A stretch of 64,000 nt of DNA, from assembly GCA_947243845.1 (NCBI GenBank), contig CAMXIF010000002.1:160907-224906 (forward strand). The letters are read 5' to 3'. Shown here one piece after another: positions 1 through 8,298 of this stretch (the first letter of the stretch is position 1; each line of letters starts with the position of its first letter). Made by a program: the position numbers and the translations under genes. Under the pieces are notes generated by a model. The model was not told the DNA's origin and made no database searches. It saw nothing but the letters and a program-made list of their open reading frames with translations. Source of the stretch: an uncultured bacterium. Lineage in GTDB: Bacteria > Bacillota > Clostridia > Lachnospirales > Lachnospiraceae.

Positions 1-161
1 TCCGTGGATACCATGACTTCTTCGAACAATCCTGCCTGCAATGCCGCCCCTATAGAATAGGCAATAACTGGTTTCCCGCAAAATAATTTGATATTTTTAC
101 GCGGAATTCGTTTGCTGCCGCCTCTGGCTGTGATAATGGCAATGGAAGCACTCATAAACAT
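1..161 (-). CDS. pseF: Pseudaminic acid cytidylyltransferase (PseF/NeuA family), partial
   Basis: Only the first 53 or so residues are in the window; the gene runs off the left edge. They contain the nucleotidyltransferase signature ITARGGSKRIPRKN followed by GKPVIAYSI, which binds CTP in CMP-nonulosonate synthetases. The family activates pseudaminic or related acids as CMP-sugars in the cytoplasm. Two in-frame ATGs exist (161 and 155); AAGGA five bases before 161 favours the first. pseB, pseC and pseG nearby support the Pse assignment over sialic acid (NeuA) or legionaminic acid, but the fragment alone cannot separate these. Confidence 0.8.
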   Translation of the reverse strand, partial: MFMSASIAIITARGGSKRIPRKNIKLFCGKPVIAYSIGAALQAGLFEEVMVST

Positions 162-240
162 CTGATTCCTTTCCGTTCTTCTAAAAAGCTTCGTTTCTTT
201 TCAGGCAATGCCTTTGATCATCCTGATCAACTCCTTTCAT

Positions 241-269
241 ATTATACCCTGTGGCGCTTGTTTTTTCAA
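241..269 (-). promoter_or_regulatory. Promoter upstream of pseF
   Basis: On the minus strand TTGAAA (264-269) and a perfect TATAAT (241-246) are separated by exactly 17 bases. This fits a sigma-A promoter firing toward pseF, giving a leader of about 75 bases. The leader contains a six-codon open frame (MIKGIA) behind AAGGAG, whose significance is unknown. Confidence 0.65.
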
Positions 270-360
270 TTATTCTGCCTGATAAAAACTTCCTGCCGCG
301 TATACCGAGTCCGCAAACAAATCTTACAAAGTAACTTCTGCAGGATATTACTTTAAGGCC

Positions 361-930
361 CTATGATATTTTCTTAAGCGTCTCAGAATGTGTCTGCACC
401 GTCCTACTTACATTGGACACCATTGCAAACAATTCCGGAAGCCTGTCAGTATAGGCCTTATAACGCTCAAAGGTGGTCATATAGCATGACTCTATATTAG
501 CTACACGAGGTACCAGATTATTCTCCAGATGCACTACCTCAATTCGTTTGATACTCCCCTGCTGCTCCTGCAGACATTTTTCTATATTGTCAAGTCTGCA
601 ATTGGTACGTTCAGAAGATTTCTCCAAATTGGCTGTCCTGCCTGTTAGGTCTATGATATTATCCTTCAGCTGCGTTACTTCCCTGGTGAGAACATCAAAC
701 TTATACTCCATATTAGTCATCCTCTTGTCCAGACCTGTTATATCATCTCTTAAATCTGCCGTTTCTGCATTGAGATTTGCTACGTTTTTCTTTAAGGCTG
801 CCACATCTTCCTCCAGCCTTGTCACCCTCACCTTCAGTTCTGCAATATCTTTTTTAATAGGTTCTAAATGTATCTGAAGTTTTCTCTCTAATAAATCCTC
901 TATTGATAACAGCAATGCTTCATTATCCAT
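361..930 (-). CDS. Coiled-coil protein of unknown function
   Basis: This 189-residue protein starts at an ATG preceded by GGGAGG eight bases upstream. Residues about 20-130 are a run of heptads with L, I or V at a and d positions (for example IAELKVRVTRLEEDVAALKK), so it should form a long parallel coiled coil. There is no signal peptide or membrane segment. The C-terminal 50 residues are less regular. Small proteins of this sort are common in Lachnospiraceae genomes and have no assigned function. It lies between pseF and the oppositely read pseG, but nothing links it directly to sugar synthesis. No function is proposed. Confidence 0.8.
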   Translation of the reverse strand: MDNEALLLSIEDLLERKLQIHLEPIKKDIAELKVRVTRLEEDVAALKKNVANLNAETADLRDDITGLDKRMTNMEYKFDVLTREVTQLKDNIIDLTGRTANLEKSSERTNCRLDNIEKCLQEQQGSIKRIEVVHLENNLVPRVANIESCYMTTFERYKAYTDRLPELFAMVSNVSRTVQTHSETLKKIS

Positions 931-1317
931 ATTTTATCCTCCCTTGTACTATATTTTGTTCCCGCTCACCTCTCTTATATCATTATATTATACGGAATGC
1001 AAATCCTTTTTATTTAAAAACATGTAGAACTTTTACAACTCTGGTACAATGATGTATCTGTTATCTTGTGGTTTCCTGTTGATAAATCTTTGTAGTTTCC
1101 ATATATATTCATACACAAACTACAAGATATGGTATTGTGCACATTGCCATAACGACAAGATATATTTGCCTTTTTATGATAATATCTATATACTAACAAA
1201 TAGAAGAGGTAGTTTATTTCCAGCTTAACGAATTAAACCTTCCCGATTGCGAATTCCGCCCCGCGGGCTCGAATCAGCGATAGATTTTCTCGTCCATTAA
1301 CAAGGAGACTACAGATT
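931..1317. other. Intergenic region, no convincing gene
   Basis: This 387-base stretch separates the coiled-coil gene from the divergently read pseG. The left part is AT-rich with TATAAT-like sequences that may serve the coiled-coil gene. A 61-codon frame on the minus strand (1014-1199) has no ribosome site and an implausible composition, so it is not annotated. The pseG promoter lies at 1166-1194, and an AAGGAG site just before 1318 serves pseG. Confidence 0.6.
1166..1194 (+). promoter_or_regulatory. Promoter upstream of pseG
   Basis: TTGCCT (1166-1171) and TATACT (1189-1194) are separated by 17 bases and point toward pseG, leaving a leader of about 120 bases. It gives pseG its own transcript, opposite to the rest of the polysaccharide locus. 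Confidence 0.5.
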
Positions 1318-2532
1318 ATGACGACAATTTATTTCAGGGTAGACGGTAACAGCGATATCGCTACGGGACATATTATGCGCTGTCTTGCGATTGCACGCGC
1401 CTGTATGCAGGCTGGCAAAGAACGGGCACATCGTGTTCAGATTTCCTTTCTTGTCTCAGACAATGAAAGCTTTTCTCTTTTAGAAAATCGATTTGAAAAA
1501 CCAGATGAATTTCCCATCCATTCTCTTAACAGTGATTATCAACATTTGGAGGAAGAAGTGTCTGACCTGCTTGCCTACATCACAGCTAAGGCAGATTCTG
1601 ATATATCCCCGTCCAGTGATACCATCTATGAAAAACCTTGGCTTTTTGTAGATTCCTATTTTGTATCTACCAATTATTTTCATATACTGTCCGGTCACTG
1701 TAAGATTGCTTATTTGGATGATCTTCGAAATTCTGACTGTCCGGTAGATCTGCTCATTAACTATGATACGAATCTGGATTGTCCACACTACGCCAAAGCC
1801 GCTCATAAGCTGCTAGGCATACAATATACCCCACTGCGGACGCAATTTCAGTCTCCTGACTATCAAGTTCGCCCAGAGGCCGCACATGTTTTTGTTTCCA
1901 CCGGCGGCACGGATCCCTACAACATCGCAGAATATTTACTGCGCACCATTTATGACTGCAAACATTGTCTGGATATGCAGTCAACATACCATACCTATCC
2001 TTTTGAATATCCGGACATGGCCAGACTACAGTCCCTGCATTATCATATTGTCACCAGCAGAGCCAATCTCCATTATGGCAATCTGGTTACTATGGAAGCG
2101 AATAATCCGCATATTCATATCCATGAAAATGTCACCGACATGGCTTCTCTTATGGCATCCTGCGATCTGGCCATATCCGCAGGCGGCACCACGCTGTCCG
2201 AACTCTGCGCTGTGGGAGTACCGGCAATCAGTTATCTGATGGCAGACAATCAACGCACTGCCGTAGAAACCTTTGCCGCCAAAGGCATCATCCCCTGTGC
2301 CGGTGATATCCGTCCGGTGCAGATACATGATTTTGCTAATCAGAACTCAGAAATTTTAAAAATTTCCAGTTCCGGGGAGTTTCCTTCTGCCTGTGTTATA
2401 AATAATATTTTACATTTTATGACAAGTATGTCAGAAAACAAAGAAATGCGTCAAAAAAGCTCTCACGCTATGAGAGCCTTTCTGGATGGCTGCGGTGCCA
2501 GACGGATTGCCGATGCACTGCTTGCCATTTAA
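1318..2532 (+). CDS. pseG: UDP-2,4-diacetamido-2,4,6-trideoxy-altrose hydrolase-like protein (PseG)
   Basis: The 404-residue product is a GT-B-fold sugar-nucleotide hydrolase of the PseG/SpsG type, which removes UDP in the fourth step of pseudaminic acid synthesis. The N-terminus has the family motif ATGHIMRCLA, with His18 matching the catalytic histidine. The C-terminal half has VSTGGTDPYN and the MurG-like stretch ISAGGTTLSELCAVGVP that binds the UDP part. It is somewhat longer than typical PseG, with extra sequence around residues 65-100. AAGGAG sits about ten bases before the ATG. It is the only gene of the locus on the plus strand and converges with the membrane-protein gene ending at 2558. 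A hydrolase of the related legionaminic pathway is less likely given pseB and pseC nearby. Confidence 0.85.
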   Translation: MTTIYFRVDGNSDIATGHIMRCLAIARACMQAGKERAHRVQISFLVSDNESFSLLENRFEKPDEFPIHSLNSDYQHLEEEVSDLLAYITAKADSDISPSSDTIYEKPWLFVDSYFVSTNYFHILSGHCKIAYLDDLRNSDCPVDLLINYDTNLDCPHYAKAAHKLLGIQYTPLRTQFQSPDYQVRPEAAHVFVSTGGTDPYNIAEYLLRTIYDCKHCLDMQSTYHTYPFEYPDMARLQSLHYHIVTSRANLHYGNLVTMEANNPHIHIHENVTDMASLMASCDLAISAGGTTLSELCAVGVPAISYLMADNQRTAVETFAAKGIIPCAGDIRPVQIHDFANQNSEILKISSSGEFPSACVINNILHFMTSMSENKEMRQKSSHAMRAFLDGCGARRIADALLAI

Positions 2533-2557
2533 TCATTGCAGCATTTTCATATCAGCC

Positions 2558-4873
2558 TTATGTTACGAGGTCAGGTTCTTCACCTGCCTTGCAGTTATCC
2601 TTTCTTCTGCGAACAGGATACCAGACACAGCCGGCAATCGTCAGTGCAGAAACCAAATTTGCAATCACAAATCCTATAACCGGACCATACCGTACATAAA
2701 TCCTGTGTTCTTTCCCATCGCCCTGGGCCACAAAACGCATTCTCGCACCGTTGCCGCGTCCAATCTGTAACGCGTTACCATTTTCATCCGTGGCACGATA
2801 GCCGTGATAACTGAGTATGGGCAGTTCTATATAGCAATCTGAGGCTGTGGCCGTATAAGCCACCGCCGCCTTCGTTCCCTTTTTCTGATAATCCCTGACA
2901 GTCACATAGTTCATATCAGAAACCACCACACTAGTGACCAGCTTTTCGTCCGATGCCCCGTCAAGCCGCCATTCATGCGGATAGAACATCCCTATGTTGG
3001 TGATCAACTTGCTCTCATGTCCTTTGGACGCCACTGCCTGCGCATTATCATACGGCATATGATTATTGTCGGACGGCACAGACACGATCACCAGCAGATT
3101 TAATCCCACCAGCAGAGCAAACACATAATTGCGATAAGGCTTTAAAATCTCTGAGCGTGACAAGCCGATAGCGCCCACAAAAACAAAGCAGGCCGAAGCA
3201 GGCCCAAGAAATCTCCAAGGGAACTGCAGTATCGTTGCAATATTTTCAAACACACCGTTTTCCATCAAGGCGCGATTTGGGAAGTATCCCGTTATCATAA
3301 AGGTAAGCACAATCCCCAGCACGAGCAGATACATCAAGAAGCCTTCCTGCTCAGTCATACGGTTCCGGCGCTCATACAATAAATAAATAATCCCAATCCC
3401 GATACAGCCAAACAGTGCCAGTCCCAAGGAAAAGTACTGCTTGTTATAAAGACTCAATGTCTGCGTCAGATTGGATGGATTAATGGATTGTTCGAAATAG
3501 CCGCTCCACCGCAGCACATCCTTGGCTATATTTTCTCCAAAATAATAGTACAAAAACGGCGCCAAATACCATGCGTTAAGCAAAAGAGAAAGCCCGATCG
3601 ACTTTCCAATTTCCCGATATCGGTGTTCCTTTATGATCCGCCCGCAATACATCAGCGCTGTGATCACACAGACTGCAGCCACAAACGCCGCACTTAAAAT
3701 ATGGCTCTGCAGCGCGCCGGAAAACCCGATCACCAGATAATACCACTTTTTACGATCACCCATAATCACATGATATAGCCCGGCGACCACGAGCGGCCAG
3801 AAGACCAACGCCAATGTCTCGCCCAGATCTCCTCTCGAAAAAATATTCGTAAATCGATACGGCATCAGTGTATATAAGATCACCGCCAGTATCACACTGC
3901 GCCGCGATTTTATCATGGATTTCATGGCCACATAGGCACAAACCGCCGACCCTAAATTCGCCAAAAATACAATTACTTTATAGGATAATGCCAATGATAC
4001 CCTGCAGATACGCAAAAAAGCGCCAATATACAAGAACAGATAAGGATACATGGCATTCAGGTAGCCATTCCCCCGCAGCCCGTCCGGTTGGATATTGACA
4101 GGAATCTGCCCATCCAGAATCCCATCTTTGAGTCCCTCCAGCCTAGCAAGATGATAACACAGATCATCTCCGTTATAGAGATACGTCTGCATCATAGGGG
4201 AAGTTGCTAACAACGCCACACCCATGATGATACTATAATCCAGTAACTTCTCCTGTGTAATTGCCTTTTTACCTTTCCAAAGATATAAGTATCCCAGCCC
4301 ATTTATCAATAAAAAGAGCAGCATGCAGAAATAAGTATCCGTATAGAACAAAGTATGCGGTGCTATTTCCAGACTCTTAACCGTCAGATTTCCCGTCCCG
4401 CCATAATTAATCCGCACCTGCAGCTGCTTGGCATCCTTAGAAAGCGTAAAATCCGCAGAGAACTCCCGGGCCTGCGGATCTACCTGCCAGGCGGCAATCT
4501 TATTGGCCTGTTCCCACAGTTCTACCACCGTATCTTTCTCTTCCGCAATATACTGCATCCGAACCGTATAACTGCCCTTGTTCATGACATATTGAGGCGT
4601 CTTGGCTATAACACCCGCCTTGGCCACTGATTCCTGAATCAAAAGAGATTTCTCCGAATCCACCACACCTACGGTGCGCTGCAGTTCAAATCCTGTGTAG
4701 ACAATCGGCTGTCTGCCCTCATCCCCAATCCACATAAGTACGACCATAAGACAGACCATAACAACGTATATAATCTTACTTTTCAACGATATTTCCCTGA
4801 TCAACGTTTTTCTTCCCCTCGGCTTTATCTCTTTTTCATTCGTAAGGATTTGCGTAGATTCCGATACGCCCAT
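2558..4873 (-). CDS. Large membrane protein, GT-C glycosyltransferase-like
   Basis: The 771-residue protein has an N-terminal membrane segment, an extracytoplasmic beta-rich region (about residues 55-175), then about ten hydrophobic segments and a C-terminal extracytoplasmic domain ending in a last membrane segment near residue 750. An acidic loop with DDLCYHLARLEG resembles the first outer loop of GT-C enzymes, which carry acidic catalytic residues and use polyprenyl-phosphate sugars outside the membrane. It could also be a YfhO-like protein. The ATG at 4873 lies inside the upstream gene and has no ribosome site; an in-frame TTG at 4804 behind GAGGGGAAG is an alternative start. It is the last gene of the pseB-pseC operon, which suggests a role in decorating the glycan. 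Confidence 0.7.
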   Translation of the reverse strand: MGVSESTQILTNEKEIKPRGRKTLIREISLKSKIIYVVMVCLMVVLMWIGDEGRQPIVYTGFELQRTVGVVDSEKSLLIQESVAKAGVIAKTPQYVMNKGSYTVRMQYIAEEKDTVVELWEQANKIAAWQVDPQAREFSADFTLSKDAKQLQVRINYGGTGNLTVKSLEIAPHTLFYTDTYFCMLLFLLINGLGYLYLWKGKKAITQEKLLDYSIIMGVALLATSPMMQTYLYNGDDLCYHLARLEGLKDGILDGQIPVNIQPDGLRGNGYLNAMYPYLFLYIGAFLRICRVSLALSYKVIVFLANLGSAVCAYVAMKSMIKSRRSVILAVILYTLMPYRFTNIFSRGDLGETLALVFWPLVVAGLYHVIMGDRKKWYYLVIGFSGALQSHILSAAFVAAVCVITALMYCGRIIKEHRYREIGKSIGLSLLLNAWYLAPFLYYYFGENIAKDVLRWSGYFEQSINPSNLTQTLSLYNKQYFSLGLALFGCIGIGIIYLLYERRNRMTEQEGFLMYLLVLGIVLTFMITGYFPNRALMENGVFENIATILQFPWRFLGPASACFVFVGAIGLSRSEILKPYRNYVFALLVGLNLLVIVSVPSDNNHMPYDNAQAVASKGHESKLITNIGMFYPHEWRLDGASDEKLVTSVVVSDMNYVTVRDYQKKGTKAAVAYTATASDCYIELPILSYHGYRATDENGNALQIGRGNGARMRFVAQGDGKEHRIYVRYGPVIGFVIANLVSALTIAGCVWYPVRRRKDNCKAGEEPDLVT

Positions 4874-5862
4874 AATAGTTTATAATAGCAGATAAACTGT
4901 GCTGTGGACTTTATCTGCATTTTCACCAGTTTCTTTTCCTCCGCACCAATACGTTCCTGATAATACACATTTTTCTGAAAGTCCGGGAATGTCTCAAGCA
5001 TTTCCTGTCCCAGCTTTTTGACAAAACTGCTTTTAACAGGACGTACTCCCTGCATATAAGTAAACAGCGTATTCACATAAAAGAGCGTTGCAAAACTAAA
5101 TTCCAGTTCTGAACGATATTTCTCCAGATAACCGTACTCCTTTGCTTCCCGCAGCATGATCCGCCCCGCCTCCATGCGATCCTCGCAACGTTTAACACAG
5201 ATAGTATGCACTGTGGAAGCGCCATGCTGATAATAATAATACAAGGGTTCTTCAATATATTCAAAATGTGTCGCCCGCAGCATCCAGGAATTGGCAAGTG
5301 CATTATCCTCATAAAAGATTCCTGTCGGAAAGCGCCCCGGATGGTCTATTACGATTTCCCTGCGATAAACCTTAACCACCAGGGAACCACTGTCCAGAAT
5401 CAGGGATCGATACTTCTCCTCGTCCAAAACCCCCGTCTGCTCCGGTTTATTATTGTGCACCACCTGTCCGATCGCCATACTGTGTTCACTGGTCAGATGA
5501 TAATCGCAGCCAACCATATCCGCGCCCGTCTCTTCCCCTCTGCCAATCAGCCGCGCGTAAAAATCTTCCGTAATCCAGTCATCACTGTCAATAAATCCAA
5601 TCCATTCTCCTTGGGCCAGACTCATACCTATGTTCTTGGCGCCTCCCTGCTTCTGATTCACAGAAGAATGAACGGCACGGAATCTATCAGGATATTTATC
5701 CTGATATGTCTGCAGAATCTGATAAGAATCATCCGTGGAACAATCATCCACCGCAATGATTTCATAATCTTCTATGGTCTGTCTCACAAGAGAATCCAGA
5801 CAATATTCCAATTTCCCATCGGCCGCCATATTGTAGACCGGCACTATGATCGACAGTTTCAT
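4825..5862 (-). CDS. Glycosyltransferase family 2
   Basis: The product begins MKLSIIVPVYN and is a typical GT-A-fold family 2 enzyme of about 345 residues. The nucleotide-sugar motifs are AVDDCSTDDS near residue 40 and the DxD-like FIDSDDW near residue 95. The C-terminal third is charged and helical, with no clear membrane segment. It would transfer a sugar from a nucleotide donor on the cytoplasmic side. A longer start four codons upstream exists, but the first residues of the family favour the start chosen. It lies 23 bases after pseC and overlaps the following membrane-protein gene, so the three are probably co-transcribed. Donor and acceptor cannot be read from the sequence. Confidence 0.88.
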   Translation of the reverse strand: MKLSIIVPVYNMAADGKLEYCLDSLVRQTIEDYEIIAVDDCSTDDSYQILQTYQDKYPDRFRAVHSSVNQKQGGAKNIGMSLAQGEWIGFIDSDDWITEDFYARLIGRGEETGADMVGCDYHLTSEHSMAIGQVVHNNKPEQTGVLDEEKYRSLILDSGSLVVKVYRREIVIDHPGRFPTGIFYEDNALANSWMLRATHFEYIEEPLYYYYQHGASTVHTICVKRCEDRMEAGRIMLREAKEYGYLEKYRSELEFSFATLFYVNTLFTYMQGVRPVKSSFVKKLGQEMLETFPDFQKNVYYQERIGAEEKKLVKMQIKSTAQFICYYKLLWAYRNLRKSLRMKKR

Positions 5863-5885
5863 TCTAGTCCTCATTTCTGTACAAT

Positions 5886-7079
5886 TTATCTGCGATAGAA
5901 TTCTACAATCTTCTTCACTGCCTCGATTACACTCTCCACGTCCGCATCACTCATCGCATAATAAAGCGGCAGTGTTATGATTTCCTCATACAATTTCTCT
6001 GCATTGGGACACAGGCCTTTCCGATATCCCAGCTTTTCATAATACGGGAAATAATAGACCGGTATATAATGCACATTGCAGCATACATTCTCCGCCCCTA
6101 ATGCTTCAAAGAATTTCTTCCTGTCAATCGTCAGTTTCTCCGGCACAATACGCAGGATATACAGATGTCTTGTGGTATCGGACTCCGGAATCTCCCGCTG
6201 TACAAATACTTCCGGCATATTGGAAAAAGCCTCATTATACCTGGCCACAATCTCCTTCCTGCGCCTGACAAACATGGGCAGCTTGTCCAGCTGACTGATG
6301 ATCAGTGCCGCCTGCATATCCGTCATACGGTAGTTATACCCCAGTTCCACCTGCTCATAATACCACGATCCCTCCGGTTCATGCTGCATCTGTTCCACAT
6401 CCCGTGTGATTCCGTGAGACCTGAATAGCAATAACTTTTTATACAAAGCTTCCTCATTTGTGAGAATAACACCGCCCTCACCGCCGGTCACTGTCTTAAC
6501 CGGGTGAAAACTGAACATGGTCATATCCGCGATCGAACCATTCATCTGCCCCTGATATTTTGTACCAATCACATGGGCGCCGTCCTCGATCAATAACAGA
6601 TTATGCTCTCTGCAGATTTTCAGAAGCGGTGCCAGATCAGCCGACTGTCCTGTATAATCAACAGCTACCACAGCCTTTGTCCTTGGTGTAATCGCCTCCT
6701 CTACCTTCTTCGGATCAATATTATATGTCTCAGGATCAATATCCGCAAAAACCGGTCTTGCTCCACAGTATAATGCGCAGTTAGCCGATGCGGCAAAGGT
6801 AATCGGTGTGGTGATTACTTCATCGCCCTCTCCCACACCTGCCGCCAGCGCCGCAATATGCAAAGCCGCCGTACCATTACTACACGCCACTGCATATTTA
6901 GCTCCGGTCAGTTCACACAATTTGCGCTCCAATTCGGCAATCTTGGGACCACAGGTCAGATAATCACTCTTAAGTACATCCACCACTGCCTGAATATCAT
7001 CCTCATCTATATACTGGTGTCCATAAAATATCTTTGACTCCCTGACGGGCTTTCCGCCTGCTATCGCTGGTCTCTCCAT
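5886..7079 (-). CDS. pseC: UDP-4-amino-4,6-dideoxy-N-acetyl-altrosamine transaminase (PseC)
   Basis: This 397-residue PLP enzyme belongs to the DegT/DnrJ/EryC1/StrS family, PseC branch. It aminates the 4-keto sugar made by PseB. Residues visible include SNGTAALHIAA (68-78) for phosphate binding, EDGAHV (165-170) whose Asp contacts the pyridine ring, and Lys195 in FSFHPVKTVTGGEGG for the Schiff base. The start at 7079 is set by GGAG six bases upstream; two earlier ATGs have no ribosome site. It follows pseB by about 95 bases, the usual gene order in pseudaminic acid clusters. Confidence 0.93.
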   Translation of the reverse strand: MERPAIAGGKPVRESKIFYGHQYIDEDDIQAVVDVLKSDYLTCGPKIAELERKLCELTGAKYAVACSNGTAALHIAALAAGVGEGDEVITTPITFAASANCALYCGARPVFADIDPETYNIDPKKVEEAITPRTKAVVAVDYTGQSADLAPLLKICREHNLLLIEDGAHVIGTKYQGQMNGSIADMTMFSFHPVKTVTGGEGGVILTNEEALYKKLLLFRSHGITRDVEQMQHEPEGSWYYEQVELGYNYRMTDMQAALIISQLDKLPMFVRRRKEIVARYNEAFSNMPEVFVQREIPESDTTRHLYILRIVPEKLTIDRKKFFEALGAENVCCNVHYIPVYYFPYYEKLGYRKGLCPNAEKLYEEIITLPLYYAMSDADVESVIEAVKKIVEFYRR

Positions 7080-7174
7080 AATCTTCTCCATTCTGAAACA
7101 ACAATTCCTCGTTTCCCGCAAAATCCTGCGAAAACAAAGGACACGTATCACTGCCTACATGTCCTTTCCCTGTC

Positions 7175-8170
7175 TTATTTCTCTAACTCCACATCCTTTA
7201 ACAACTCTCTGATGTCTTCTACACTGAGCCAGTCCGTGTTATTGGCAGAACTGTAAGAGAATCCTTCCATTACCTTCTGCCCGGAAAGATCCGGCTGCTG
7301 TCTGTTATTCCAGGTCATCTGCGGATAAACAATAAAATGTTTATCGTACTCATATGTGGTCAAAGAATCTTCTGTGGTCACCATAATCTCATGTAGCTTT
7401 TCTCCCGGTCTGATACCTGTTTCCCTGATCTTACAGCCCGGCAGCATTGCCTCCGCCAGATCCGTGATTTTGAAGGAAGGAATCTTACTGATAAAAGTCT
7501 CGCCGCCGGTGGCCTCCGCCAATGCCTTGATCACCAGCTCAACACCCTGTGTCAGGCTGATCCAGAATCTTGTCATACGCAAGTCCGTGATGGGCAGTTC
7601 CTGCGCTCCCTCCTTGATCAGTTTATGAAACAGGGGAATCACCGATCCTCGGCTTCCCGCCACATTACCATAACGCACAATGGAGAAATTGATATCTTTC
7701 GCTCCCGCATATGCATTGGCCGCCACAAAGAGCTTGTCCGATACTAACTTAGTACCCCCATACAAATTCACCGGATTAACTGCCTTATCCGTTGACAAAG
7801 CCACCACTCTGCGGACACCGCTGTCCAATGCGGCATCAATCACATTCATCGCGCCATGAATATTAGTCTTGATCGCCTCATTCGGATTGTACTCGCAGGC
7901 GGGCACCTGCTTGAGCGCTGCCGCATGAACGATATAATCCACACCCTCGCATGCCCTTCTCAGACGCTCCACGTCCCTCACATCACCGATAAAGAAACGA
8001 AGTTTTTCCTCATATTCCTTAAACTCGTTCGCCATCATCCATTGCTTGAACTCATCTCGGGAATAAATGATGATCTTTCGCGGTTCATAATGCGTCAGCA
8101 CATATTTTGTAAAACATTTTCCAAAGGAGCCCGTGCCCCCGGTGATTAATATTGTTTTATTCGTCAACAT
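7175..8170 (-). CDS. pseB: UDP-N-acetylglucosamine 4,6-dehydratase, inverting (PseB)
   Basis: The 331-residue SDR enzyme starts the pseudaminic acid pathway by dehydrating UDP-GlcNAc with inversion at C5. The NADP motif GGTGSFG is at residues 11-17, STDKA at 126-130, and the catalytic Tyr137 and Lys141 are in YGGTK. The length and the YSRDEFKQ segment after the second strand match PseB and FlaA1 proteins. The ATG at 8170 has GGAGG nine bases upstream, so an upstream extension is ignored. It heads the pseB-pseC-GT2-membrane protein gene set. In many bacteria PseB feeds flagellin glycosylation; no flagellar gene is present here, so a capsule or exopolysaccharide role is inferred. Confidence 0.93.
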   Translation of the reverse strand: MLTNKTILITGGTGSFGKCFTKYVLTHYEPRKIIIYSRDEFKQWMMANEFKEYEEKLRFFIGDVRDVERLRRACEGVDYIVHAAALKQVPACEYNPNEAIKTNIHGAMNVIDAALDSGVRRVVALSTDKAVNPVNLYGGTKLVSDKLFVAANAYAGAKDINFSIVRYGNVAGSRGSVIPLFHKLIKEGAQELPITDLRMTRFWISLTQGVELVIKALAEATGGETFISKIPSFKITDLAEAMLPGCKIRETGIRPGEKLHEIMVTTEDSLTTYEYDKHFIVYPQMTWNNRQQPDLSGQKVMEGFSYSSANNTDWLSVEDIRELLKDVELEK

Positions 8171-8298
8171 AGATTTTCCTCCAACATTACTGTTTTCAAG
8201 GCCTACACCGCCTCTAAGTATAGCACAGGTGCCTATGGTTTGCAATCAATCTTACTTCCTAAAGAAGACAGAAATTCATACGGCCGCCACTCTTTTCA

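Noticed and set aside
1014..1199. 61-codon frame in the pseF-pseG intergenic region
   Set aside because: No ribosome site, AT-rich sequence and an implausible amino acid composition; the pseG promoter overlaps it.
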